Source: Desulfocucumis palustris
Lineage (GTDB): Bacteria > Bacillota > Desulfotomaculia > Desulfotomaculales > Desulfocucumaceae
NCBI RefSeq assembly: GCF_002933875.1
Contig: NZ_BFAV01000125.1
Coordinates: forward strand, 1 to 64,000
DNA: 64,000 nucleotides
Reading direction: 5' to 3'
In this document: piece after piece, positions 57,473 to 64,000 of the stretch
Layout of the letters: the number at the start of each line of letters is the position of its first letter
Numbering within the stretch: position 1 is the stretch's first letter
Made by a program: the position numbers and the translations under genes
Notes under the pieces: generated by a model
The model's input: the letters and a program-made list of their open reading frames with translations, nothing else
What the model was told of the DNA's origin: nothing
The model's database searches: none

Positions 57473-58252
57473 TTATTTTCCCTTAAATTCAGGCTTTCTT
57501 TTTTCAAAAAAGGCGCTGACCGCCTCGTTTTTGTCCTCGGTTCCCATGCAGAACATGGACTGGGCCTGCTCAAACATAAGGCCGGACTGCAAGGAGACCT
57601 CCCTGGCCAGGTTTATGGCCTTCTTGCCGAACATTACCGCCACCGGCGGCTTGGATGCAATTCTTGCGGCCAACTCCATGGCCTTGGCCTGAAGTTCCCC
57701 CGGCGGGCATACCAGGTCCACCAAACCTATGCGCAGGGCCTCGGCGGCATTAATGGTATCGCAAGCCAGAATCAACCTTTTGGCCTGGCTGGCTCCCACC
57801 GTTCTGGTCAGTCGCTGGGTTCCCCCGATGTCCGGAGCCAAGCCGAAATTAACCTCCTGAATACCAAAAACGGCATTTTCAGATGCGATACGGATATCAC
57901 AGGAAAGAATTAATTCCGTGGCCGCTCCGAAACAAATGCCCTGAACCGCGGCAATAACCGGCTGGCGCAGGTTTTCCCAGCGATTGTGCACGTTCTGAAT
58001 TCGTGGAAGATTTTTCATAATAAAATTTGAATTGATTTTTCCCAGCAGTGAGACGTCAATACCGGCGCTGAATTTGTCGCCGGCGGCCTTAATCACCACG
58101 GCTCTCACTTCATCGTCGGATTCTATAATCCCCTGGAGAGCCTCCATTTCCCACCAGCTCTCCTCGATGAAGGTATTCATGGCCTGGGGACGATTAAGGG
58201 TTATGGTTGCGACACCCCCTGATTTTTCAAACCGCAGCGTATTGTATTCCAT
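57473..58252 (-). CDS. Enoyl-CoA hydratase/isomerase family protein
   Basis: A 259-residue crotonase-fold enzyme. FSAGIDVSLLGKINSN holds the oxyanion loop, IQGICFGAATELILSCDIRIAS the CoA site, and FGIQEVNFGLAPDIGGTQRL the catalytic region. The E-V-x-x-G-L-A-x-D pattern there, with Glu and Asp at the two acid positions, is like that of delta3,5-delta2,4-dienoyl-CoA isomerases and unlike the two Glu of hydratases. ATG at 58252 has GGGAGG nine bases upstream. It is expected to act in fatty acid or aromatic acyl-CoA breakdown. Confidence 0.9.
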   Translation of the reverse strand: MEYNTLRFEKSGGVATITLNRPQAMNTFIEESWWEMEALQGIIESDDEVRAVVIKAAGDKFSAGIDVSLLGKINSNFIMKNLPRIQNVHNRWENLRQPVIAAVQGICFGAATELILSCDIRIASENAVFGIQEVNFGLAPDIGGTQRLTRTVGASQAKRLILACDTINAAEALRIGLVDLVCPPGELQAKAMELAARIASKPPVAVMFGKKAINLAREVSLQSGLMFEQAQSMFCMGTEDKNEAVSAFFEKRKPEFKGK

Positions 58253-58385
58253 ATTGAAACCTCCCAAGAAATATATTCCTGACCCCAAAAATGATTCTAC
58301 AAATAACCCCGGTCACCTTTTTAGTTTCTTCCCCAATCTTTGAATGGGTTTTTAAAGCCTGCCCCGAAAAAAACTGGAAAATAGT

Positions 58386-58832
58386 ATGTATTATTTGTCC
58401 ATAAAAAAACAAAATAACACTATGCTGCTGAGGTTTATATTTTACGGGCTACTGGGCTGGGGACTGGAAGTGCTCTGGACCGGTATTGAGTCCGGGCTGG
58501 GAGGAGATCCCCGGCTCCGCTCCACAACATATTTATGGATGTTTCCCATATACGGCCTGGCGGTGTTTCTCGAACCGGTGCATGATCGGATCAGATACTG
58601 GCCGGTGCTCCTGAGAGGCGTCATATGGACGTTGTTGATATGGGGCATGGAATACGTCACAGGAGGATTGCTCCGGCTTACCACCGGATACAGCCCCTGG
58701 GACTACTCCGGGTCCGGCCCCTGGGAAATCCAGGGTCTGATAAGGCTGGATATGGCGCCCCTGTGGTTTGTAACCGGGCTGCTGTTTGAAAAGGCCCATG
58801 ATTTTATCAAAAGAGTGGCCGGGGTTCTGTAA
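58386..58832 (+). CDS. CmpB-type putative ABC transporter membrane protein
   Basis: A 148-residue membrane protein with four hydrophobic segments. FIFYGLLGWGLEVLWTGIESG, WMFPIYGLAVFLEP, EYVTGGLLRL and SPWDYSGSG match a family of small membrane proteins described as 'putative ABC-transporter type IV' (CmpB). No ATPase gene is adjacent, so transport is uncertain. Start: ATG at 58386 or 58422; neither has a clear ribosome site. Confidence 0.65.
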   Translation: MYYLSIKKQNNTMLLRFIFYGLLGWGLEVLWTGIESGLGGDPRLRSTTYLWMFPIYGLAVFLEPVHDRIRYWPVLLRGVIWTLLIWGMEYVTGGLLRLTTGYSPWDYSGSGPWEIQGLIRLDMAPLWFVTGLLFEKAHDFIKRVAGVL

Positions 58833-58958
58833 AATATGTGGCCGGGGAAATGGATTTAATGAAGGATTATCCGGTTTTATGTTAAATAATTATATAGGTA
58901 AAGTTATTTTCAGCCGGAAATAATAAAATATAATATACTTTTTAAGGGGGTGTATGTT

Positions 58959-59099
58959 GTGGGTCTGGGCACCGGAATTCTGCTCTCGTTAGGATTTGCT
59001 TTACTGGCGGCTATTGTGGGCATGCTTATCAGCGGTACCGCCAAGGATATAACTCTGGCTTGTTCCCCGGTAGAGAATAAGGAATCTTCCCACCACTAG
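58959..59099 (+). CDS. 46-residue single-helix membrane peptide
   Basis: GTG at 58959 has AAGGGGGTG six bases upstream. The product (MGLGTGILLSLGFALLAAIVG, MLISGTAKDITLACSPVE...) has one hydrophobic segment and a short polar tail. A TATAAT-rich stretch precedes it and a terminator (59138-59171) follows at 40 bases, which supports a small transcription unit. No family recognised. Confidence 0.55.
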   Translation: MGLGTGILLSLGFALLAAIVGMLISGTAKDITLACSPVENKESSHH

Positions 59100-59137
59100 G
59101 ATTCAACGGATAAATCATATATTTTTTAAAAAGTCTT

Positions 59138-59171
59138 AAAAAGCCGCGGCTATTAATACCGGGGCTTTTTT
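59138..59171 (+). terminator. Terminator after the 46-residue gene
   Basis: AAAAAGCC (59138-59145) pairs with GGCTTTTTT (59163-59171 region), with a T run. Plus-strand terminator. Confidence 0.75.
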
Positions 59172-59221
59172 GTTAATGTTAATTATTTTTTCAGCAGGAT
59201 ATCTTTTCATGGCGAAGCTAT

Positions 59222-59256
59222 AAAAAGAGGACGGCATGTTGGCCGCCCTCTTTTTA
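59222..59256 (-). terminator. Terminator of arginine decarboxylase/speE operon
   Basis: AAAAAGAGG-A-CGGC and GCCG-C-CCTCTTTTT form a stem with one mismatch; the T run on the minus strand follows directly after the speE stop at 59261. Confidence 0.85.
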
Positions 59257-59260
59257 TATG

Positions 59261-60091
59261 CTATTTTTTTATAAGCTCCTGAACAAAGGGCGGTAGAACA
59301 AAACAGGTACGGTGTATTTCCGGGCTGTAAAAACGGGTGTTCAGGTCGGGTAATTTTGAAATGTCCACCTTTACGGGGTCGTGCTTTTTGCTGCCCATGG
59401 TAAAGGTCCACAATCCGCCGGGATAAGTGGGCACATTGGCCAGGAACAGCCTGGCCAGGGGAAAAATGCTTGCCACGTCATTATAAATCCTGGGAATCAG
59501 CTCCCTGTTAAAAAAGGGCGACTCCGTCTGGGCCACAAAAATCCCGTCTTCTGTAAGAGCGTCGTGAACATCCTGATAAAAAGCCGCGCCGAACAGCCCC
59601 TCGGCCGGCCCGATGGGATCGGTGGAGTCAACAATAATCATATCGTATGTATTTTTATTTTCTTTTACGTGCTTGATTCCGTCATCCACCAGCACCTCAA
59701 CCCTGGGGTCGTCCAGGGCGCAGCTGATTTCCGGCAGATATTTTTTAGCGGCCTCTATCACCTTTCCGTCTATCTCCACAAGTACCGCCTTTTCCACGGA
59801 TTTGTGCTTTATTATTTCGCGAATGGAACCGCCGTCACCGCCCCCCACAACCAGAACCTTACGGGGGTTGGGCAGGGTGTTTAATCCCACATGGGATATC
59901 ATTTCATGGTAAACAAACTCGTCCGCCACGGTGGTTTGAATTATATTGTCCAGAAGCAGCATGCGCCCGAACTGGTGAGTGTCCACCACCATCAATTTCT
60001 GAAAGGGAGTCATCTCGGAGTGCAGGCTTTTGATAACCCTGCAGCTGATCCTCATGTCCGCGGTCTGCATTTCACTAACCCATAAATCCAT
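59261..60091 (-). CDS. speE: Spermidine synthase
   Basis: A 276-residue aminopropyltransferase that makes spermidine from putrescine and decarboxylated S-adenosylmethionine. [16 protein letters not shown] near residue 80 is the nucleotide-binding motif. The catalytic Asp lies in [31 protein letters not shown] is also conserved. ATG at 60091 with AAAGGAGG eight bases upstream is preferred to in-frame starts up to 60301. It follows the arginine decarboxylase gene by about 53 bases. Confidence 0.96.
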   Translation of the reverse strand: MDLWVSEMQTADMRISCRVIKSLHSEMTPFQKLMVVDTHQFGRMLLLDNIIQTTVADEFVYHEMISHVGLNTLPNPRKVLVVGGGDGGSIREIIKHKSVEKAVLVEIDGKVIEAAKKYLPEISCALDDPRVEVLVDDGIKHVKENKNTYDMIIVDSTDPIGPAEGLFGAAFYQDVHDALTEDGIFVAQTESPFFNRELIPRIYNDVASIFPLARLFLANVPTYPGGLWTFTMGSKKHDPVKVDISKLPDLNTRFYSPEIHRTCFVLPPFVQELIKK

Positions 60092-60144
60092 AATAATACC
60101 TCCTTTATCAACCTCGCCAGGAAATATCGCCAACTTATTTTTTA

Positions 60145-60603
60145 TCAGTACCACATGGGCACGGCCGCCAGGGCGCATCCCGTTTTTACCACCCGGTGCT
60201 CCACCGCGGCTATTTTCATATCCTTCAATTCCATTTTGCGGGACCGGAACGCCTCCTCCAGCATGGATTTTATGTTGTTGTAGGCCTCCTCCTTGCCGCA
60301 TACCCCTGAAAATTCCATTATCACACCAAAGGTGTCCGGGGAAAGTCCCACACCCACCGCCGCCGCGATGAGTTGTCCGGGTTCCGAACTTACTATATAA
60401 CCGTAAGCCGTGGGCACCAGGGAACCCGGGGGAATTACCAGTTCCGGGTCGTGTTCCGCTCCCGGAGGCAATATGCTGCTTACCCTTATTAAATTTATAT
60501 TACCAACTTTACCCGACAGCAGGGCGTTGTCAAAGGCGGTCAGCGTGCTTTCTCCTTCGGCCGCAGCAGCGGTTAAAAAGTATTTTTTGGGTGTCGGTAG
60601 CAT
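60145..60603 (-). CDS. Pyruvoyl-dependent arginine decarboxylase
   Basis: A 152-residue proenzyme that self-cleaves at the Ser-Ser of [10 protein letters not shown] (near residue 44) to give a beta chain and an alpha chain with pyruvoyl at its N-terminus. It decarboxylates arginine to agmatine. [27 protein letters not shown] and EEAFRSRKM ... [19 protein letters not shown] (parts) are typical. ATG at 60603 has GGAAGGTGATT upstream; the TTG at 60609 is less likely. With speE it forms an arginine-to-polyamine operon, although no agmatine-hydrolysing enzyme is in this window. Confidence 0.95.
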   Translation of the reverse strand: MLPTPKKYFLTAAAAEGESTLTAFDNALLSGKVGNINLIRVSSILPPGAEHDPELVIPPGSLVPTAYGYIVSSEPGQLIAAAVGVGLSPDTFGVIMEFSGVCGKEEAYNNIKSMLEEAFRSRKMELKDMKIAAVEHRVVKTGCALAAVPMWY

Positions 60604-60795
60604 GTCCAATCACCTTCCCTTGTTATGGTTGGCTTACAAACAAACAATAAAAATTATAAACACTTATATAGTAAAAAACAACAATAATTTTTCCTTTTAC
60701 CATATAATCGGCTTTTTGCCTCAGGGAATAGTTATCCCCATACCGTGGGAATATATTTAAAGGTTTTTAATTTCATACCAAAGGAGGTTTCGTTT

Positions 60796-61281
60796 ATGGA
60801 CAATACGGTTCTGGCTACCTTTTCCACCCGGGATATCGCTGAACAGGCCATTCAGGAACTGAGAAACAGGGGTTTTAAAGATGACATATCAATCGTTACC
60901 AGGGAGGACCAGAAAAACGATTGGGTGGCCCAGGGACACGCCCCCGCCACCGGCGGAGACACGGCGATGAACGGGGCGACCACCGGGGGGGCAATTGGAG
61001 GTTTAATAGGGCTGGCAGCCGGCATAGGAGCCCTGGCCATTCCCGGGCTGGGTCCGGTTCTGGCGGCCGGGCCAATTACAGGGCTGCTTTCCGGAGCAGC
61101 CACCGGAGGAATAGCCGGCGGGCTGGTGGACTGGGGAATACCGGCGGAAAGAGGACGTTATTACGAGGATAAGGTCAAACAGGGCAATATGCTGGTGACG
61201 GTACGCTGCGAGCGCAACAAGGCCGATGAGGCCGCCGGAATATTACGGGCACACGGCGCCCGGGACGTGGAAACCCATTAA
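60796..61281 (+). CDS. General stress protein (YflT/GSP17M type, DUF1269)
   Basis: A 161-residue stress protein. MDNTVLATFSTRDIAEQAIQELRNRGFKDDISIV (parts) is the N-terminal unit; a Gly/Ala-rich hydrophobic hairpin occupies residues 60-110 (GGLIGLAAGIGALAIPGLG, GLLSGAATGGIAGG); the end, GNMLVTVRCERNKADEAAGIL, resembles the start. AAAGGAGG precedes the ATG at 60796. It is the better-preserved relative of 52882-53349. Function is not settled; it is stress-induced in related bacteria. Confidence 0.85.
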   Translation: MDNTVLATFSTRDIAEQAIQELRNRGFKDDISIVTREDQKNDWVAQGHAPATGGDTAMNGATTGGAIGGLIGLAAGIGALAIPGLGPVLAAGPITGLLSGAATGGIAGGLVDWGIPAERGRYYEDKVKQGNMLVTVRCERNKADEAAGILRAHGARDVETH

Positions 61282-61370
61282 TCCAAAATATTCCGGTAAT
61301 AAAGACCATTTTTATGCAAATAATAATCCCGGTAGCCATTACGGCTAAATTTTTCATAGGGGGTACAAAT

Positions 61371-62021
61371 ATGGATCAGGTATACCAATTGCAACAACAA
61401 CTCCAGCGCCTGCGCCAGGAAATCAGCGACATTTCCCAGGTGTGCAACGCACTGCAGCAGTCCGAGCAAACCAACAGCATGCAGCTTCAGCAGTTACAGC
61501 AAAAAGAGGTTATGGCCACCCAGGGACTGCGCCGGATACAGCAGGCCGCCAATTCCCTGAGCCAGGATATCAACCAGATCAGCAGCATCGCCCAGCAAAT
61601 GGCCGGGCAAATGCAAACCCAGAGAACCTTCGCCTCAACCTATCCCCCGCTTACCACCGGGATAAGCCCTTATGCCGGCGCCGGAATGCTCAGCCAAACA
61701 ACCGGCTTTGGGGGACAATCCGGCACATTCGCGGGGCAGTTCGGCAACCTGGCCAACCAAACAGGAACCTTTGCCGGGCAAACCGGAATTTATTCCGGCC
61801 AGGCAGGCATGGGAGCGCTGGCAAGCCAGACCGGCTTGAACCAGATTGGCGCGACATTCCCGGCTTCAAGCCAGTTCAGCTACGCCACCAACCTGGCAGG
61901 GGGCCAGAACACCGGAATGTTTGCCTCAAGCACACCATATGCCTCACAGAACCCAAGCACCAACACCCTGTTGCAGAGCACCTATTCACCTTATCAGGCA
62001 AACCAGTTCGGCTTCAGATAA
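61371..62021 (+). CDS. Coiled-coil protein with Gly/Gln/Thr-rich repeats
   Basis: A 216-residue protein. Residues 1-85 form a Gln-rich coiled coil (VYQLQQQLQRLRQEISDI, QLQQLQQKEVMATQGLRR). The rest is low-complexity: TGFGGQSGTFAGQFGNLA, NQTGTFAGQTGIYSGQAG, ending SPYQANQFGFR. The G-x-F/Y-x-G-Q units repeat about every 12 to 15 residues. The pattern is like that of spore-coat or matrix-forming proteins in sporulating Firmicutes, but this is inference. ATG at 61371 has GGGGGT eight bases upstream. No signal peptide. Confidence 0.65.
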   Translation: MDQVYQLQQQLQRLRQEISDISQVCNALQQSEQTNSMQLQQLQQKEVMATQGLRRIQQAANSLSQDINQISSIAQQMAGQMQTQRTFASTYPPLTTGISPYAGAGMLSQTTGFGGQSGTFAGQFGNLANQTGTFAGQTGIYSGQAGMGALASQTGLNQIGATFPASSQFSYATNLAGGQNTGMFASSTPYASQNPSTNTLLQSTYSPYQANQFGFR

Positions 62022-62182
62022 GCAACTCCAAACAAAGTTTGAATTATACCCGGCCAGCTTTTTTGGGACCGGGTATTTATATTTAAATCATCCGCGCCAT
62101 TATGACATTATTCACCTCTTAACATATTATTCCATTATTACTATAATTTATATGTAAGAAAATTTCATGCGGGGGTGATTTA

Positions 62183-62422
62183 ATGGCCAAAAGCTTAAAG
62201 GACGGCGCTTCGTTTAACCAACGGGAAGTAATTGATTTTCTGGTGGAGTTTTCGTCGTTCAAGGACAGGGTGGAAAAAAAGTTCAAAGATGTCTCAAAGG
62301 AACTGGACGGAAAAATTAACGAACATGAACTCTGGGTGGGAGTCTACCTGATAGCCACCGACTACGCCGAAGAATTGGCCAGTAAAAAGGCAAAACAGGA
62401 AACTGTTCAAAAGGCGTCATAA
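62183..62422 (+). CDS. Small hypothetical protein
   Basis: A 79-residue soluble helical protein (NQREVIDFLVEFSSFKDRVEKKF, EHELWVGVYLIATDYAEELA). GGGGGTGA ribosome site lies upstream of the ATG. A terminator (62431-62467) follows, so it is a single-gene unit. Family not recognised. Confidence 0.65.
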   Translation: MAKSLKDGASFNQREVIDFLVEFSSFKDRVEKKFKDVSKELDGKINEHELWVGVYLIATDYAEELASKKAKQETVQKAS

Positions 62423-62430
62423 AATATGAA

Positions 62431-62467
62431 GAGCCTCCGGCAAAAGAGGCTCTATTATTTTTTTTGG
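62431..62467 (+). terminator. Terminator after 62183-62422
   Basis: GAGCCTC (62431-62437) pairs with GAGGCTC (62446-62452), followed by a T-rich run. Confidence 0.85.
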
Positions 62468-62524
62468 GGAATTATTCCTCTATGTAATTAATATGGATTT
62501 AATTTCTTTTTTTCGGGGGAATGC

Positions 62525-62632
62525 TATAATTGAAGGTGGTGCTCACAATTGCTCGGGAGAGCAAGGATACGACGGGAATGAAAAAGTCATTAACCATAAA
62601 ATTCCCGCCGGGCGGGAATTTTTATTTTTTAA
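62525..62632 (+). ncRNA. Candidate small structured RNA before lgt
   Basis: TATAAT (62525-62530) would start a transcript at about 62537. TTGCTC-GGGA-GAGCAA makes a hairpin with a GNRA tetraloop, and AATTCCCGC..GCGGGAATT plus a T run (62600-62630) makes a terminator. No ORF is inside. It could be a small RNA or a leader/attenuator of lgt. No known class recognised. Confidence 0.45.
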
Positions 62633-62650
62633 GAACAAAACGGCGCCGAG

Positions 62651-63439
62651 GTGAGCTTATTGATTGATCCCGTGGCAATCTCCATTGGACCCTTTACCGT
62701 CAGGTGGTACGGCATTATAATGGCCACAGCCTTTCTTCTTGGAATATGGCTTGCCCATCGCAGGGCGGAACAACAGGGCTTTAGCACGGACCACCTGATA
62801 AACATGATAACGCTGATCATCCCTTTTTCCATAATAGGAGCCCGGCTGTACTTTGTGATCTTCGAGTGGGAGCAGTACAGCGCAAACCCGCTGGATGCGC
62901 TGGCCATCTGGCACGGGGGCCTGGCCATCCACGGGGGACTCCTGGGAGGCGCCCTGGCCGGGCTGTGGTATGTTTACAAAAAAAGATTGCCCCTCCGGCA
63001 AACCGCCGACATACTGGCGCCCAGTATAATATTGGGGCAGGCCATTGGCCGCTGGGGTAACTTTTTTAACCAGGAAGCCCACGGAGGGCCGGTAACGGAG
63101 GGTTTTATCTCCCACTTCCCGGAATTTATTCAAAAACAGATGTTTATCCAGGGGGTTTACTACAATCCCACTTTTTTATATGAATCCCTGTGGAATATCG
63201 CCGTATTCGGCATATTAATGTACAAATGGAAAAACAGGAGATTTCCGGGAGAAATAACTTTACTCTACCTGGCCCTTTATTCCCTTGGCAGGTTTTTCAT
63301 CGAAGGCCTGCGCACGGACAGCCTTATGCTGGGGCCCCTACGGGTAGCCCAACTGGTCAGCCTGCTGCTGTTCCTGGCGGGTATGGCGGGGTATTTCTAC
63401 GGCAGGAGGTTAAGCGGCAACCAAACCGCCCGCAAATAA
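62651..63439 (+). CDS. lgt: Prolipoprotein diacylglyceryl transferase
   Basis: A 262-residue membrane enzyme that attaches diacylglycerol to the Cys of lipoprotein precursors. LAIWHGGLAIHGGLLGG has the catalytic His region; ILGQAIGRWGNFFNQEAHGG is the Lgt signature; GRFFIEGLRTDSLM completes it. About seven transmembrane segments. The GTG at 62651 has no clear ribosome site, while the GAGGTG at 62650 precedes TTG at 62660 by six bases, so the latter may be the true start. PhnD is a possible substrate. Confidence 0.96.
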   Translation: MSLLIDPVAISIGPFTVRWYGIIMATAFLLGIWLAHRRAEQQGFSTDHLINMITLIIPFSIIGARLYFVIFEWEQYSANPLDALAIWHGGLAIHGGLLGGALAGLWYVYKKRLPLRQTADILAPSIILGQAIGRWGNFFNQEAHGGPVTEGFISHFPEFIQKQMFIQGVYYNPTFLYESLWNIAVFGILMYKWKNRRFPGEITLLYLALYSLGRFFIEGLRTDSLMLGPLRVAQLVSLLLFLAGMAGYFYGRRLSGNQTARK

Positions 63440-63481
63440 CTCCCGTTACCCCGGGGGTAAAAACGGGCATCGCCGGTATTT

Positions 63482-63515
63482 AAGGCCTCCGGCTTGCGGC
63501 GGGGCCCTTTTTGTG
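63482..63515 (+). terminator. Terminator between lgt and ftsK
   Basis: GGCCTCCGGCTTGCGGCGGGGCC can form a GC-rich stem, and a run of five T follows. Moderate quality. Confidence 0.6.
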
Positions 63516-63570
63516 TTAAGCTCAAATATGGTAATAAAGCAAAATTTTGTCGATAACCGGGGGAGTCCAG

Positions 63571-64000
63571 ATGAGCGGCCGCGGCAGGTCATCTTCCAAT
63601 ACAAAAAAACAAAATAACTGCCCACCCATCCGGGACAACATAAAACACCAGTTGCTGGGAATAGGATTGTTAGCCCTGTCAGCCCTGGGGGTGGCCTCTT
63701 TTTTCACCCCAACCCTGGGTATGCTGGGCAATTTATTTGAACGGGCCATGCTGGTACTGGCGGGCGGCGGCCGCTATTTTCTGCCGGTGCTGCTGGCCCT
63801 GGCGGGATATAAAATAATGACCGGGGGCGGACGGCTGAAAATCACCGCCCGTGCCACCGGGGTATTGTTATTATACATAACACTGCTTTTTTATCTGCAC
63901 CTGGATTTTTTACCCTCCCAACACTTTCCGGCGGCGCTGGAAGGCCGGGGTGGAGGCATAACGGGAGCCGCCGGGGCCTACCTGTTCAAACTGCTTTTCG
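63571..64000 (+). CDS. ftsK: DNA translocase FtsK/SpoIIIE, N-terminal part
   Basis: The first 143 residues are in the window; the motor domain lies beyond it. A basic start (MSGRGRSSSNTKKQNN) is followed by four hydrophobic segments (LLGIGLLALSALGVASFF; MLVLAGGGRYFLPVLLALAG; GVLLLYITLLFYLHLD; a fourth starting at the end), the FtsK 4TM layout. GGGGGAG precedes the ATG. The family member pumps chromosome DNA at the division septum or into the forespore. Assignment rests on the N-terminal domain only. Confidence 0.72.
   Translation, partial: MSGRGRSSSNTKKQNNCPPIRDNIKHQLLGIGLLALSALGVASFFTPTLGMLGNLFERAMLVLAGGGRYFLPVLLALAGYKIMTGGGRLKITARATGVLLLYITLLFYLHLDFLPSQHFPAALEGRGGGITGAAGAYLFKLLF

Overview
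The window looks like chromosome of a Gram-positive, probably spore-forming anaerobe of the clostridial/Peptococcaceae kind (Desulfotomaculum- or Pelotomaculum-like). This is inferred from strong purine-rich ribosome binding sites, frequent GTG/TTG starts, a Flp/Tad pilus with the Gram-positive gene set, pyruvoyl arginine decarboxylase next to spermidine synthase, an FtsK/SpoIIIE translocase, and non-cyanobacterial KaiC ATPases. No rRNA or tRNA gene, CRISPR array or intact insertion sequence was seen.

Positions 1-20045, nearly all on the minus strand, are a large tight-adherence (Tad/Flp) pilus region. Read in transcription order it holds a composite TadZ-like/diguanylate cyclase, CpaB, TadZ/CpaE, TadA/CpaF, TadB, TadC, a 56-residue Flp pilin, a 29-residue hydrophobic peptide, two secreted proteins, TadE/TadG-like pseudopilins and a prepilin peptidase overlapping a VKOR-thioredoxin protein. 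A second, divergent set follows (CpaB, CpaF, F-type membrane protein), with a duplicated and truncated CpaF N-terminus. AT-rich accessory genes (GNAT enzymes, an ASCH protein, small membrane proteins) are inserted in it.

Positions about 20050-28830 are an accessory island: small Cys-containing orphan proteins, a parS-like palindrome, a hairpin-rich non-coding stretch, two XRE/ImmA modules (one ending in a truncated dGTPase gene, one with a PIN-like protein), a prim-pol primase remnant, a VOC protein, hicAB and a yefM/yoeB-type toxin-antitoxin pair. Degenerate repeats mark some of the junctions.

Positions 29089-38970 are signal transduction. A minus-strand operon encodes a two-domain KaiC, a RAD55/KaiC-like ATPase, a V4R-domain protein, a small winged-helix protein and a PAS histidine kinase. 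Next to it on the plus strand, a sigma-54-type promoter and a 13-codon leader precede a PAS kinase and an NtrC-type regulator, followed by a CheW/chemoreceptor pair.

Positions 39070-51656 are a C-P lyase operon on the minus strand (phnGHIJK, a hexapeptide acyltransferase, phnL, phnDCEE, phnM, a GNAT, an inositol-monophosphatase-like phosphatase, and a PhnF-type regulator). phnN and phnP are not in it.

Positions 51657-64000 are mixed chromosomal genes: a truncated nitroreductase, stress proteins, a duplicated membrane protein, a PAS/GGDEF response regulator, a thymidylate-synthase-like protein, MarR, an enoyl-CoA hydratase/isomerase, arginine decarboxylase plus spermidine synthase, a repetitive Gly/Gln-rich protein, lgt and the start of ftsK/spoIIIE.
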